The position numbers and the translations under genes were made by a program. This document shows positions 14,769-22,931 of a DNA stretch of 32,458 nt, piece by piece; position 1 is the stretch's first letter; every line of letters begins with the position of its first letter. The notes beneath the pieces were generated by a model, which saw only the letters and a list, made by a program, of their open reading frames with translations, was not told the DNA's origin and did no database searches. Location: NCBI GenBank assembly GCA_945897825.1, contig CAMDGX010000051.1, forward strand, positions 1 to 32,458, given 5' to 3'. The stretch comes from Asaia bogorensis (GTDB lineage Bacteria; Pseudomonadota; Alphaproteobacteria; Acetobacterales; Acetobacteraceae).

Positions 14769-16896
14769 CTGCCCTCAACAGCCGCAAAGCGTTCAGAGTC
14801 ACCAGCACTGTCGCCCCCGTATCCGCCAGGATCGCCGGCCACAGCCCGGTCACCCCGGCGATGGTCGTGACGAGGAACACCAGTTTCAGCCCCAGCGCGA
14901 TGGCGATGTTCTGGCGGATGTTGGCCATCACGCGCCGCGACAGCGCGATCATCGCCGCGACGTCCGCCACGCGGCCATGCAGCACGGCAGCGTCGGCGGT
15001 CTCCAGCGCCACGTCTGTGCCACCGCCCATGGCAATGCCGACATCGGCGGCGGCCAGCGCCGGGGCGTCGTTGATGCCGTCGCCCACCTTCGCAACCACC
15101 GCGCCCCCGGCCTGCATCGCGCGCACCAGGGCCAGCTTGTCGGCGGGAAGCAATCCGGCCTTCGCCTCGATGCCCAGGCGCTTGCCGATGGCCTCGGCCG
15201 TGGCCGCGTTGTCGCCGGTGAGCATCACGTGGCCGATGCCGGCGGCCTCCAGGGCAGCGAGGCCCGCTTTCGCATCGGCGCGCGGCATGTCCCGCAGGGC
15301 AATCGCGCCGGCGAGCACGCCGTCGGCCACCAGCACCGCGAGTGTGCGGCCCGTGGCGGCCATGCCCTCGATGGTCTCGCGCGCCTCGGCATGCTCGGCG
15401 GCGCGGGCAAGCGCGGCGGCGGGGGAGCCAAGGAACAGCACCCTGCCCTCCACCATGCCCGCGATCCCCTGGCCGGCCACGGCAATGCCGCCTTCGACGC
15501 GCGGCACCGCCAGCCCGTCCTCGGCGGCCGAGGCAAGGATGGCGGCAGCGAGCGGGTGGCTGGAGCCCGATTCCAGCGCCGCGGCCAGGCGCAGCACCTC
15601 GCGGGCCGGGAGCGCGAAGGCAAGCAGATCGGTCACCTCCGGCTTGCCTTGGGTCAGCGTGCCGGTCTTGTCGAAGGCAACCATGGTCACGTCGCCCAAC
15701 CGCTCCAGCACCGCGCCGCCCTTGACCAGAAGTCCCCGTCGCGCGCCGGCGGAGAGCCCGGCGGCAATGGCAGCGGGGGTGGAGATGACCAGCGCGCAGG
15801 GGCAGCCGATCAGCAGCAGGGCAAGACCCTTGTAGATCCAGCCTTGCCAGTCGCCATCGAGCGCCAGCGGCGGCACCACGGCGACCAGCAGCGCCAGCAC
15901 CATCACCGCCGGAGTGTACCACCGCGCGAAGCGGTCGATCAGCCGCTCGGTCGGCGCGCGGCTTTCCTGCGCTTCCTCCACCAGGCGCACGATGCGCGCG
16001 ATGGTGTTGTCGGCGGCGGCGGCGGTAACCCGCACCCGCAAGGCCGCGGCGCCGTTGACCGTGCCGGCAAACACCCCGTCACCCGGCACCTTGGCCACCG
16101 GCGCGCTTTCACCGCTGACCGGCGCCTCGTCGACAAACCCGTCGCCGTCCAGCACCACACCGTCGGCAGCAACCCGCTCGCCAGGACGAACCATGATGAC
16201 ATGCCCCGGCATCAGCTGCCCGGCCGGCAGCTCGCGCAGGCGCGGCCCGACCTCCACGAGCGCGCTGCGCGGCACCAGGTCGGCCAGCGCCTGAATGCCG
16301 GCCCGTGCCCGGCCAGCCGCCACCCCCTCCAGCATCTCGCCGACCAGGAACAGCAGCACCACGCTCGCCGCTTCCTCGCCCGCCCCGATCGCCACCGCCC
16401 CCACGGCAGCAACCACCATCAGCGTCTCGATCGAGAACGGCGACCCCGCCCGCGCCGCCATCACCGCCCGGCGCGCGATCGGCACCAACCCGACCAGCAT
16501 CGCGAGCGCAAACGCCCAGGGCCCGATCCCGGGCTCCACCCATCCGGCCACGAACGCCGCCGCGAGCGCCACAGCACAGGCCAGCACCAGCCGCGCCTTG
16601 CGCCCGCGCCACCACGCCGGCGCGCCCGCGCGCGGCCCGTCGGCACCCACCGGCGCCAACGCCGCCACCTCGCCCATCGACGCCAGCCCGTAGCCCAGCC
16701 GCGTCACCTGCCGCTCGACATCGCCCAGGACTCCCGCCGCGTCGTGGTGCACGACCATCGTCGCGGCCGAAACCGAGACCGACACGTCAACCACCCCCGG
16801 CACGCGGCGCACCGCGGTGTCGATCTTGGCTGCGCAGGCCGCGCAATCCATCCCGTCGACCCGGTAGCGCGTGCGCGTCGCCGCCGCCTCGCCCAT
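14761..16896 (-). CDS. zntA: Heavy-metal P-type ATPase, Zn/Cd/Pb exporter (ZntA/CadA type)
   Basis: A 711-residue P1B-ATPase. An N-terminal heavy-metal-associated domain has GMDCAAC (15-21). The transmembrane metal site is CPC (365-367), the phosphorylation motif DKTGT has Asp409, SHP is at 446-448 and the hinge GDGIND at 605-610. The last helix holds DTGATVLV (Asp692), the acidic residue that with CPC marks the Zn2+/Cd2+/Pb2+ subgroup, so Zn/Cd/Pb export rather than copper is expected. The ATG at 16896 lies 7 bases after the M81 gene stop; a TTG at 16911 would add five residues. The stop lies inside the edge of repeat copy 2. No MerR-type regulator is nearby. Confidence 0.92.
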   Translation of the reverse strand: MGEAAATRTRYRVDGMDCAACAAKIDTAVRRVPGVVDVSVSVSAATMVVHHDAAGVLGDVERQVTRLGYGLASMGEVAALAPVGADGPRAGAPAWWRGRKARLVLACAVALAAAFVAGWVEPGIGPWAFALAMLVGLVPIARRAVMAARAGSPFSIETLMVVAAVGAVAIGAGEEAASVVLLFLVGEMLEGVAAGRARAGIQALADLVPRSALVEVGPRLRELPAGQLMPGHVIMVRPGERVAADGVVLDGDGFVDEAPVSGESAPVAKVPGDGVFAGTVNGAAALRVRVTAAAADNTIARIVRLVEEAQESRAPTERLIDRFARWYTPAVMVLALLVAVVPPLALDGDWQGWIYKGLALLLIGCPCALVISTPAAIAAGLSAGARRGLLVKGGAVLERLGDVTMVAFDKTGTLTQGKPEVTDLLAFALPAREVLRLAAALESGSSHPLAAAILASAAEDGLAVPRVEGGIAVAGQGIAGMVEGRVLFLGSPAAALARAAEHAEARETIEGMAATGRTLAVLVADGVLAGAIALRDMPRADAKAGLAALEAAGIGHVMLTGDNAATAEAIGKRLGIEAKAGLLPADKLALVRAMQAGGAVVAKVGDGINDAPALAAADVGIAMGGGTDVALETADAAVLHGRVADVAAMIALSRRVMANIRQNIAIALGLKLVFLVTTIAGVTGLWPAILADTGATVLVTLNALRLLRAGK

Positions 16897-16903
16897 GGCC
16901 CGC

Positions 16904-18364
16904 TCAGGCAAACGGATCGGCCACGCGCGGCCAGAACGGGCGCGTCACCTTCGTGTAGGGCAGGTTCACGAAATCCGCCCCCACCGTCCCTGGCGCCGCC
17001 ACATAGCGCACCGCCGAGGCGATCGGCGCGAAGCCGGCGTAGAAATGCTGCATCGACTTCACCACCACGATCCGCTTGTCGGCCAGTTCCAGCCCCATCC
17101 CGGTGAAGGCATCGGGGTTGAACACCTGCTGGCGCTTGCTGGTCAACACCATGTGGATGCCATCCGCCTCCACCCAGGCCGAGGTGCCATACTGCGCCCG
17201 CCCGCCCCCCAGCCCGCGCTGGGTATGGTTCTCCACGATCGCGCGCACCGTCACCCGCAGGTCGATGGGTTGGCCGGAAACCGGGCCGCTCTTGCCGCCG
17301 ATCCGCAGGTCGAAGCTCGCCCCCACCCCCGCCTCGGCGCAGAACGACACCGCGACAGGGTCCCAGAAGCAGCCGATCGCCGCATCCTTCACGCCCCGCT
17401 CCACCAGGCGCCGCAGCACGAAGGTGCTGTCGCTCGGCGCCCCGCCCCCGGCATTGTCGGCCACGTCGGCCAGCACCACCGGGCCCTTCGCCTGCGCCAG
17501 CGCGAAATCGATCGCCGCGTCGATCGTGTCGTGCGGCGTGACCGCCCGGTCGCGCATCTCCCAGATCTCGCGGTGCAGCTGGGCGGCGAGCGCGGCGGCC
17601 TTGGCCCGGTCGCCGTCGGCGATCACCACGAACTTGGCGCCCACCTCCGCCACGTCGGCCCACGGGAAGCCGTGCCCGAACGACACGGAGAGAATCCCGT
17701 CCTTGCCCTCGGCCGCCTGCATGCGCGCGACGAAGCTCTTGGTCGGCTCCACCGGCGTCCGCCACATGCCCACCATCCGGCAATCGTGCAGCGCCACCAC
17801 CGGCTTCGTCTTGCCGGCGATGGCATCGCGCACGATGTCATACAGCTCGTGCGCCCGCTCCACCCCATCGATATGCGGGTATTCCTTGAAGATGACCGGC
17901 AGCGCGTTGTCGCAGATGTCGTCCGTCAGGTGGCAGTGCAGGTCCAGCTCCACCCCCACCGGAACATCCGGCCCGACAATGGCGCGCACCCGCTTCAGCA
18001 CGTCGCCCTCGCAGTCGTCGTAGCCGTAGGCGACCATCGCGCCGTGCAGGAACAGCAGCACGCCGTCCACCGGCAGCGCCGCGCGCAGGTCGTCGAGCAG
18101 CGTGTCGCGCAGCTCCTCATACACCGCGGTCACGATCGGGCCCGAGGGCTCGGTCGTCGCGCAGATGCTCTCGACGATGCCGAACCCGTCCGCCGCGCCG
18201 CGCTGCCGCCACACCGCGAGCACGCCGTTGCCACCGCCGACCACCGGCTGCAGGCTGCCGTCGCGGCGGTAGAACGGCTTGTCGACCTTGAAGGCATTCA
18301 TGCCCGTAGGCACCGGCGACCAGGTGTTCGTCTCGGTCAGGAATGCGGCGGTGAACAGCTTCAT
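16904..18364 (-). CDS. M81 family metallopeptidase, MlrC-like
   Basis: A 486-residue protein of the M81/MlrC family (DUF1485 plus the MlrC C-terminal domain). It shows the diagnostic N-terminal ETNTWSP (11-17), HGAM at 108-111 and the metal-ligand segment ELDLHCHL (139-146: Asp141, His143, His145). The C-terminal part contains DVADNAGGGAPSDST, a strongly conserved block. MlrC opens small peptides in microcystin degradation, but most members are far from cyanobacteria and their substrates are unknown. The ATG at 18364 follows GGAG. The zntA-like gene starts 7 bases after its stop, so co-transcription is likely although no functional link is evident. Confidence 0.88.
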   Translation of the reverse strand: MKLFTAAFLTETNTWSPVPTGMNAFKVDKPFYRRDGSLQPVVGGGNGVLAVWRQRGAADGFGIVESICATTEPSGPIVTAVYEELRDTLLDDLRAALPVDGVLLFLHGAMVAYGYDDCEGDVLKRVRAIVGPDVPVGVELDLHCHLTDDICDNALPVIFKEYPHIDGVERAHELYDIVRDAIAGKTKPVVALHDCRMVGMWRTPVEPTKSFVARMQAAEGKDGILSVSFGHGFPWADVAEVGAKFVVIADGDRAKAAALAAQLHREIWEMRDRAVTPHDTIDAAIDFALAQAKGPVVLADVADNAGGGAPSDSTFVLRRLVERGVKDAAIGCFWDPVAVSFCAEAGVGASFDLRIGGKSGPVSGQPIDLRVTVRAIVENHTQRGLGGGRAQYGTSAWVEADGIHMVLTSKRQQVFNPDAFTGMGLELADKRIVVVKSMQHFYAGFAPIASAVRYVAAPGTVGADFVNLPYTKVTRPFWPRVADPFA

Positions 18365-18456
18365 CGGGCGGCTCCGGCATGGGGGTGGCACAGCCTAGAC
18401 CGGCGTCGCGCACGCGGCCAATTCCATCGGCGCGGCGCGTCCGCATAACGTGGCGC

Positions 18457-19293
18457 ATGGAACCGATCCTCGTCGCCGCCGCCCTGGCCAGCGCCCTCCT
18501 GCACGCCGGCTGGAACGCCGCCATCAAGGCCAGCCGCAACCCGACCCAGGCCTCGACGGCGCAAATGGCCTTCGCCGGGCTGATCGGCCTGCCCGCGCTG
18601 TGGTGGACCGGGCTGCCGGCCGCCGAGTCCTTCCTCTGGATCGCCCTGTCCACCGCGATCAACACGCTCACCGTGCCCGCGATGCTGCGCGCCTATGCGC
18701 TGGGCGGCTTCGGACTGGTCTATCCGGTCATCCGCGCCGTCGCCGTGCTGCTGATCGTGCCGCTGGCGGCGATCGTGGCCGGCGAGATGGTGGGGCCGTT
18801 CGGCCTGGCCGGCGTGGCCGTCATCGCGCTGTCGCTGCTGGTGCTGGCCTTCGACGCGGCGCGGGCGCGCGGGACCAGCCTCGCCGCCCTGGCCTGGACC
18901 CTGGCCGCCGGCCTCGGCACCGCGGCCTATGTCATCTGCGACGCGCAGGGCGTGCGCGCGTCAGGCTCGCCCTGGGCCTACGGCATCGTGGTGTCGCTGA
19001 CCAACGGCGCCGCCATGCTACTGCGCCAGCGCCGCAACCTGCCCTCGGCGGCCGAGCTGCCCGGCGTGCTGGGCGTGGCCATCCCCGGCGGCATCGCCTC
19101 GATGGCCTCCTACCTGCTGATACTGTTCGTGTTCAGCCAGGCGCCGATCGCACCCTCCGCCGCCCTGCGCGACACCTCGGCGCTGTTCGCGATCATCATC
19201 GCCGCGCTGTTCCTGCGCGAACGGTTCACGCCGGTGCGCATCCTGGCGGTGGCGCTGGCGGCCGGCGCGGTGCCGCTGTTGCGGTTGGGGTAG
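18457..19293 (+). CDS. DMT-superfamily (EamA-like) transporter
   Basis: A 278-residue integral membrane protein with about ten helices, the length and topology of EamA/DMT permeases. It begins ILVAAALASALLHAGWNAAIKAS, the typical first helix with an HAxWN motif. The C-terminal repeat has LRDTSALFAIIIAALFLRERF, the usual E-R-F end of helix nine. Such proteins export amino acids or other metabolites; the substrate is unknown. The ATG at 18457 is chosen because the hydrophobic helix begins at once; no strong ribosome binding site is visible. It is divergent from the M81 gene (92-bp gap) and ends 10 bases before repeat copy 3. Confidence 0.87.
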   Translation: MEPILVAAALASALLHAGWNAAIKASRNPTQASTAQMAFAGLIGLPALWWTGLPAAESFLWIALSTAINTLTVPAMLRAYALGGFGLVYPVIRAVAVLLIVPLAAIVAGEMVGPFGLAGVAVIALSLLVLAFDAARARGTSLAALAWTLAAGLGTAAYVICDAQGVRASGSPWAYGIVVSLTNGAAMLLRQRRNLPSAAELPGVLGVAIPGGIASMASYLLILFVFSQAPIAPSAALRDTSALFAIIIAALFLRERFTPVRILAVALAAGAVPLLRLG

Positions 19294-19303
19294 GGAGGAA
19301 GCC

Positions 19304-19433
19304 GTTCTTTTTTGAAAAAAAGAACCAAAAAACTTTTCCACACTTTGCCCTGCGCCCAAAAACTTGAACACGGCGCGATGGAGAGAAAGTCTTTTTGCTT
19401 CTTTTTCTTCAGAAAAAGAAGGCCTTCCTATCC
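19304..19433. repeat. Terminator-like palindromic element, copy 3
   Basis: The left hairpin is at 19304-19325 (GTTCTTTTTT / AAAAAAGAAC) and the right hairpin at 19398-19421 (CTTCTTTTTC / GAAAAAGAAG, loop TTCA). The loop-closing pair is C-G, where copies 1, 2 and 4 have G-C, and the T-tract before it reads AGTCTTTTTG, as in copy 5. The centre is degenerate but keeps GAACACGGCGC, shared with copy 4. The border GGAAGGCC touches the stop codon of the convergent hydroxylase gene. Confidence 0.82.
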
Positions 19434-20372
19434 TGCCTTCGGCGCCGCCCCAAAGATGTCGCGCAGCATCCGCTTCGCCCCCACCCATTGCTGCGTGAAA
19501 TAACCGCCGGTCGCCAGCGCCTCCTCCGCCGTCGGATCGCCGGTCTTGACGAACTCGCGCGAGAAATCCGCCGTGCGGAACAGCATGTCCCACCATGGCA
19601 GCACCGCGCCGTAGTTCACGCTGACCTCACCCGCCGCCGTCACGCCATGATGCGCGCGGTGGAAACGCGGCGACACCAGCAGCCGCTCGCCCAGCCAGCC
19701 ATACGAAACGCGCGCATTGGCGTGGCTCAGGCTCTCGATCAGCCGCAGCAGCAGCACCAGCAGCGGGAACTGCATCGGCGGCACCCCGATCAGCAGCGCG
19801 ATGCAGGTGAACCAGGCGAAGCCGATGATGTCGTCCAGCAGGTGGTTGCGGTCGTCGGACCAGAAGGTCATCTGCCGCTGGGCATGGTGCAGGGCGTGCA
19901 GCGAATACCACCAGCGGAACATGTGGCTCAGCCGGTGGCGCCAGTATTCGCCGAAATCGAGGATGACGGCGTAGAGGAAGAAGGTCAGCACCGGCATGCC
20001 GAACAGGAACGGGAAGATGCGCTCCAGCGTCGGCGGCACGTAGCCCATGTCGGTCAGCGCGCCGTTCAGCTCCACCTGCAGCTTGAAGAACAGCACATAG
20101 GTGATCAGCGGCAGCAGCCCGACGCGGCTGATGAAGGTGTAGATGACATCGACCACCACCGCCTGCGCATCCGGCCAGCGCTCCACCGGCCGCCAGCGCT
20201 CCAGCGGCACGCAGACCGCGTAGGTGACAAGCACCTGGGCGGCGCCATACACGGCGAACAGCGCCCAGCCGAACGAGATGTCCTCCCACTGGATCAGGCC
20301 CAGGGAGAACAGCATCGGCAGCAGCAGGGTTTCCTGGATCCAGCCGGCGGCGGTGTCGAATGCGGGGATCAT
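19428..20372 (-). CDS. Membrane fatty acid hydroxylase / sterol desaturase family protein
   Basis: A 314-residue multi-helix protein with the histidine clusters of the fatty acid hydroxylase superfamily (PF04116): HRLSH (146-150), HALHH (159-163), His217 in SHANAR and RFHRAHH (236-242). These bind a di-iron centre that uses O2 to hydroxylate or desaturate lipids. At least four hydrophobic segments precede and separate the clusters. Bacterial relatives act on fatty acids, sterol-like lipids, hopanoids or carotenoids; which one cannot be told. The ATG at 20372 overlaps the stop of the beta-propeller gene (ATGA), so the two are probably made together. Confidence 0.87.
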   Translation of the reverse strand: MIPAFDTAAGWIQETLLLPMLFSLGLIQWEDISFGWALFAVYGAAQVLVTYAVCVPLERWRPVERWPDAQAVVVDVIYTFISRVGLLPLITYVLFFKLQVELNGALTDMGYVPPTLERIFPFLFGMPVLTFFLYAVILDFGEYWRHRLSHMFRWWYSLHALHHAQRQMTFWSDDRNHLLDDIIGFAWFTCIALLIGVPPMQFPLLVLLLRLIESLSHANARVSYGWLGERLLVSPRFHRAHHGVTAAGEVSVNYGAVLPWWDMLFRTADFSREFVKTGDPTAEEALATGGYFTQQWVGAKRMLRDIFGAAPKAG

Positions 20373-21346
20373 GCCACCGCCGCGGCCGAGGCGTTGAGGA
20401 AGATGCCGTGCGGCGAGCGGCCGACATCGATCGTGGTGAAGTCGCCGCTGCCGGGGTCCAGCACCGCCACCTTGTGGATGAAGCGCATGGTGAACCAGAC
20501 CTTCCCGTCCGGCGCGAATTCCAGGTCGTCCGGCCCGCCCGGCAGCCGGTAGCGCCGCAGCGGATCGAGCGTCGCAGCGTCGAGCACCACCACCGACTGC
20601 GCGTCGAGGCGGTTGTTCACCCAGATGGTCTTGCCGTCCGGCGCGCGGAACAGCGTATGGGCGCCCTTGCCGGTGCGGATGCGCCGCAGGACCTTGCCGG
20701 TCCTGGTGTCCATCACCGTCACGTCGTCACTGCCCATGTTTCCGGTCAGCACGCGCGCGCCATGCACCAGAACCCCCGCGGGCGCCGCGCCGCATTCCTC
20801 GTTCCACACGATCTCCATCGACCGCAGGTCGATCGCCACGATCCGCCCGGTGCCCTGCAGGCTCAGGAACACCACCGAGCTGTCCGGCAGGAAATCCATG
20901 TGGCTCGGCATGGAGCGGATCGGAAACCGCTTCACAAGCTTGTAGCCGGCCGCCTCGTACACATCGATCTGGTTGCGCGCGAGGCCCGCCACGACGAAGT
21001 GCCTGCCGTTCGGGCTGAACTGCAGGTGGTAGGGGTTGGAGATCGGCATCCGGCGCAGCACCGCGAAGGTCGCGGGGTCGAGCACCTGCAACTCGTTGCC
21101 CGAGGAGTCGCCGATCAGCAGCTCCTTGCGGTCCGGCGTCAGCGCCCAGTGATGCGGCTCCCGCAGCACCGGGATGCGCCGTGTCTCGCGCCGCGTCGCC
21201 ATGTCGATCACGCTGAGCGAGGCGGCGCCGGAGTTCATGATCAGCACCGCGCCTTTCGCCGGCGCCTGGGCAATTGCCACACCCGGCAACCCAGCCGCGG
21301 CGGCGCCGAGCGACAGCGCCCGGCGGCGGGTCAAGGCACCAGCCAT
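20369..21346 (-). CDS. Tat-exported YncE-like beta-propeller protein
   Basis: A 325-residue protein with a twin-arginine signal (TRRRALSLGAAAAGLPG, cleavage near AQA), so it is exported folded to the periplasm. The mature part is a run of about seven four-strand repeats with blade motifs such as SLSVIDMATRRETRRIPV, ELQVLDPATFAVLRRM and DVTVMDTRTGKVLRRI, as in YncE and 40-residue YVTN-type propellers. No cofactor motif is evident; these proteins often act as binding or scaffold domains. ATG 21346 is preferred; ATG 21367 would add seven residues. It overlaps the membrane hydroxylase gene downstream, suggesting a periplasmic partner for that enzyme, an inference. Confidence 0.85.
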   Translation of the reverse strand: MAGALTRRRALSLGAAAAGLPGVAIAQAPAKGAVLIMNSGAASLSVIDMATRRETRRIPVLREPHHWALTPDRKELLIGDSSGNELQVLDPATFAVLRRMPISNPYHLQFSPNGRHFVVAGLARNQIDVYEAAGYKLVKRFPIRSMPSHMDFLPDSSVVFLSLQGTGRIVAIDLRSMEIVWNEECGAAPAGVLVHGARVLTGNMGSDDVTVMDTRTGKVLRRIRTGKGAHTLFRAPDGKTIWVNNRLDAQSVVVLDAATLDPLRRYRLPGGPDDLEFAPDGKVWFTMRFIHKVAVLDPGSGDFTTIDVGRSPHGIFLNASAAAVA

Positions 21347-21585
21347 GGAACGATCTTCGGCCACCATATCAACCAGTTCCGCGGTATTGTTCAGCTTGTT
21401 AAATAGCACGACAGCCCGCGCCCGGTCCACCATCCCACGCACCGGTTTGCAGGGCCGCGCCCATGCGCTGCCGGCATGGCGCCCGGCCGAACCCCGCCGC
21501 GCGCATGGAAGGGGGGCAGGGGCGCGGGTTGCCAAGCGCGCCCGATTGCGGTGCCTTGCGCGGTCATGATGGCGGGGGCGTTCGG
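21347..21585. other. Divergent intergenic region with an A/T-richer stretch
   Basis: These 239 bases separate the beta-propeller gene from the Fsr-like MFS gene. The first 65 bases are clearly richer in A and T than the surroundings and contain TTGTTCAGCTTGTTAA, a direct repeat of TTGTT. The rest is GC-rich and featureless. The A/T-rich part is the likely leftward promoter, but I cannot name -35 and -10 boxes with confidence. Confidence 0.4.
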
Positions 21586-22779
21586 ATGAGTGCCGGTTGG
21601 AAGCGGACGGAACTGGCAACGCTGGGGCAGATCTCCGGCGCGCACATGGTCAGCCACATCCACATCCTGGTGCTGCCGCCGCTGTTCCCGCTGCTGAAGG
21701 AGCAGTTCGGCGTCAGCTACCTCGAGCTCGGCTTCGCGCTGACCCTGTTCAACATCGTCTCCGCGCTGATGCAAACCCCCACCGGCTTCGCCGTCGACCG
21801 CTTTGGGCCGCGAAGGATGCTGGTCGGCGGCCTGCTGCTGGGCGGCAGCGCGTTCATCCTGGCGGGCATGAACCCGGTCTATCCGGTGCTGCTCGCCGCC
21901 TCGGTAATGGCCGGCCTGGCGAACTGCGTCTACCACCCGAGCGACTACGCCATCCTCTCCTCCGGCGTGATCGCCGAGGCCCGGGTCGGCCGCGCCTTCT
22001 CCATCCACACCTTCGCCGGCTACGTCGGCACGGCCCTGGCCCCGGCGGGCATGCTGCTGGCCGCCGCGACCTGGGGCGTCTCCGGCGCGCTGATCGCCGC
22101 CGGCGTGATCGGCCCGCTCTTCGCCCTGCCGCTGCTGTTCGGCGCGCCGGGCGGGGCTGCGGCGCGCGCAGCGGTGAAGCCGCGCCCGATGTCGGCCCGC
22201 TCGCTCGTCACCCCCTCGGTGCTCTCGCTCATGGCGTTCTTCACCGTGATCGGCATGTCCGGCGGCGGCATCTCCGGCTTCTCGGTCGTGGCCATGAACG
22301 CGCACCACGGCACCCCCCTGGGCATCGCCTCCACCGCGCTGTCCTTCTACCTCGGCGCCTCCGCCCTCGGCGTGCTGGCCGGCGGCATCATCGCGGACAA
22401 GACGCGCCGGCACAGCGAGGTCGCCGCCGGCGGCTTCGCGGTCACGGCGGTGGCCATCGCCATCGTCGGGCTGGTCAACCTGCCGATCTGGGCGCTGCTG
22501 CCGGTCATGGCGATCGGCGGCTTCTGCACCGGCATGATCATGCCCTCCCGCGACATGCTGGTGCGCGCCGCCGCCCCGAAAGGCGCCGAAGGCCGTGTCT
22601 TCGCCATCGTCTCCACCGGCTTCAACATCGGCGGCATCATCGGCCCGCTGCTCTACGGCTCGATCATGGATTTCGGTCACCCAGGCTGGATCTTCGCCGT
22701 CTCGGTCGGCTTCATGCTCGCTACCTGCGCCATCGCCCTGGCCAGCGACCGCAAAACACGCCTCGCCGCGGCGGAATAG
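21586..22779 (+). CDS. MFS transporter, fosmidomycin-resistance (Fsr)-like
   Basis: A 397-residue, 12-helix MFS protein. The first helix region HMVSHIHILVLPPLFPLLKEQFGVSYLELGFALTLF is cut here only in description: it spans residues 20 to 55 and closely resembles Fsr-type exporters. Motif A appears as GFAVDRFGPRR after helix 2, and CVYHPSDYAIL in helix 4 is also a mark of this group. Fsr exports fosmidomycin in E. coli, but homologues have varied or unknown substrates. The start is ATG 21586; an open frame continues upstream without hydrophobic character. It is followed by the four-hairpin cluster and converges on the lipid operon. Confidence 0.87.
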   Translation: MSAGWKRTELATLGQISGAHMVSHIHILVLPPLFPLLKEQFGVSYLELGFALTLFNIVSALMQTPTGFAVDRFGPRRMLVGGLLLGGSAFILAGMNPVYPVLLAASVMAGLANCVYHPSDYAILSSGVIAEARVGRAFSIHTFAGYVGTALAPAGMLLAAATWGVSGALIAAGVIGPLFALPLLFGAPGGAAARAAVKPRPMSARSLVTPSVLSLMAFFTVIGMSGGGISGFSVVAMNAHHGTPLGIASTALSFYLGASALGVLAGGIIADKTRRHSEVAAGGFAVTAVAIAIVGLVNLPIWALLPVMAIGGFCTGMIMPSRDMLVRAAAPKGAEGRVFAIVSTGFNIGGIIGPLLYGSIMDFGHPGWIFAVSVGFMLATCAIALASDRKTRLAAAE

Positions 22780-22788
22780 GAAGCAAGG

Positions 22789-22918
22789 CCAGGGTTTCAC
22801 CCTGGACCCACCAAAGGCCGAAGGCCTTTGGAAACCATTACTTGAGGTATGAGGTCCAGGGGCTCGGCCCGTCGCGCGAAGGCGCGCGCCGGACCAGTCG
22901 GGTCTGGGCGGAGCCCAG
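22789..22918. repeat. Cluster of four GC-rich hairpins between convergent genes
   Basis: Four consecutive inverted repeats fill the gap. CCAGGGT/ACCCTGG is at 22789-22805 and CCAAAGGCC/GGCCTTTGG at 22811-22831. A larger one, with GGTCC (22853-22857) and GGACC (22891-22895), encloses CGCGCG/CGCGCG (22873-22888). CTGGGC/GCCCAG is at 22904-22918. The layout resembles REP/BIME-type elements and differs in sequence from the A/T-hairpin family. From memory, similar CCAGGG and CCAAAGG hairpin strings are common in alphaproteobacterial intergenic DNA; this was not checked. It may terminate both convergent units. Confidence 0.7.
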
Positions 22919-22931
22919 CCCTTCAGCCTAC

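Noticed and set aside
14564-15835. Protein tails reading FFFEKKKQKTF or FLLLFVHKKK
   Set aside because: These come from translating the A/T hairpins of the intergenic repeats in several frames; they are not protein motifs.
21346-21430. An N-terminal extension of the beta-propeller protein starting at an ATG near 21430
   Set aside because: The added stretch is A/T-richer than any gene here and lies before a complete Tat signal, so it is more likely promoter DNA.
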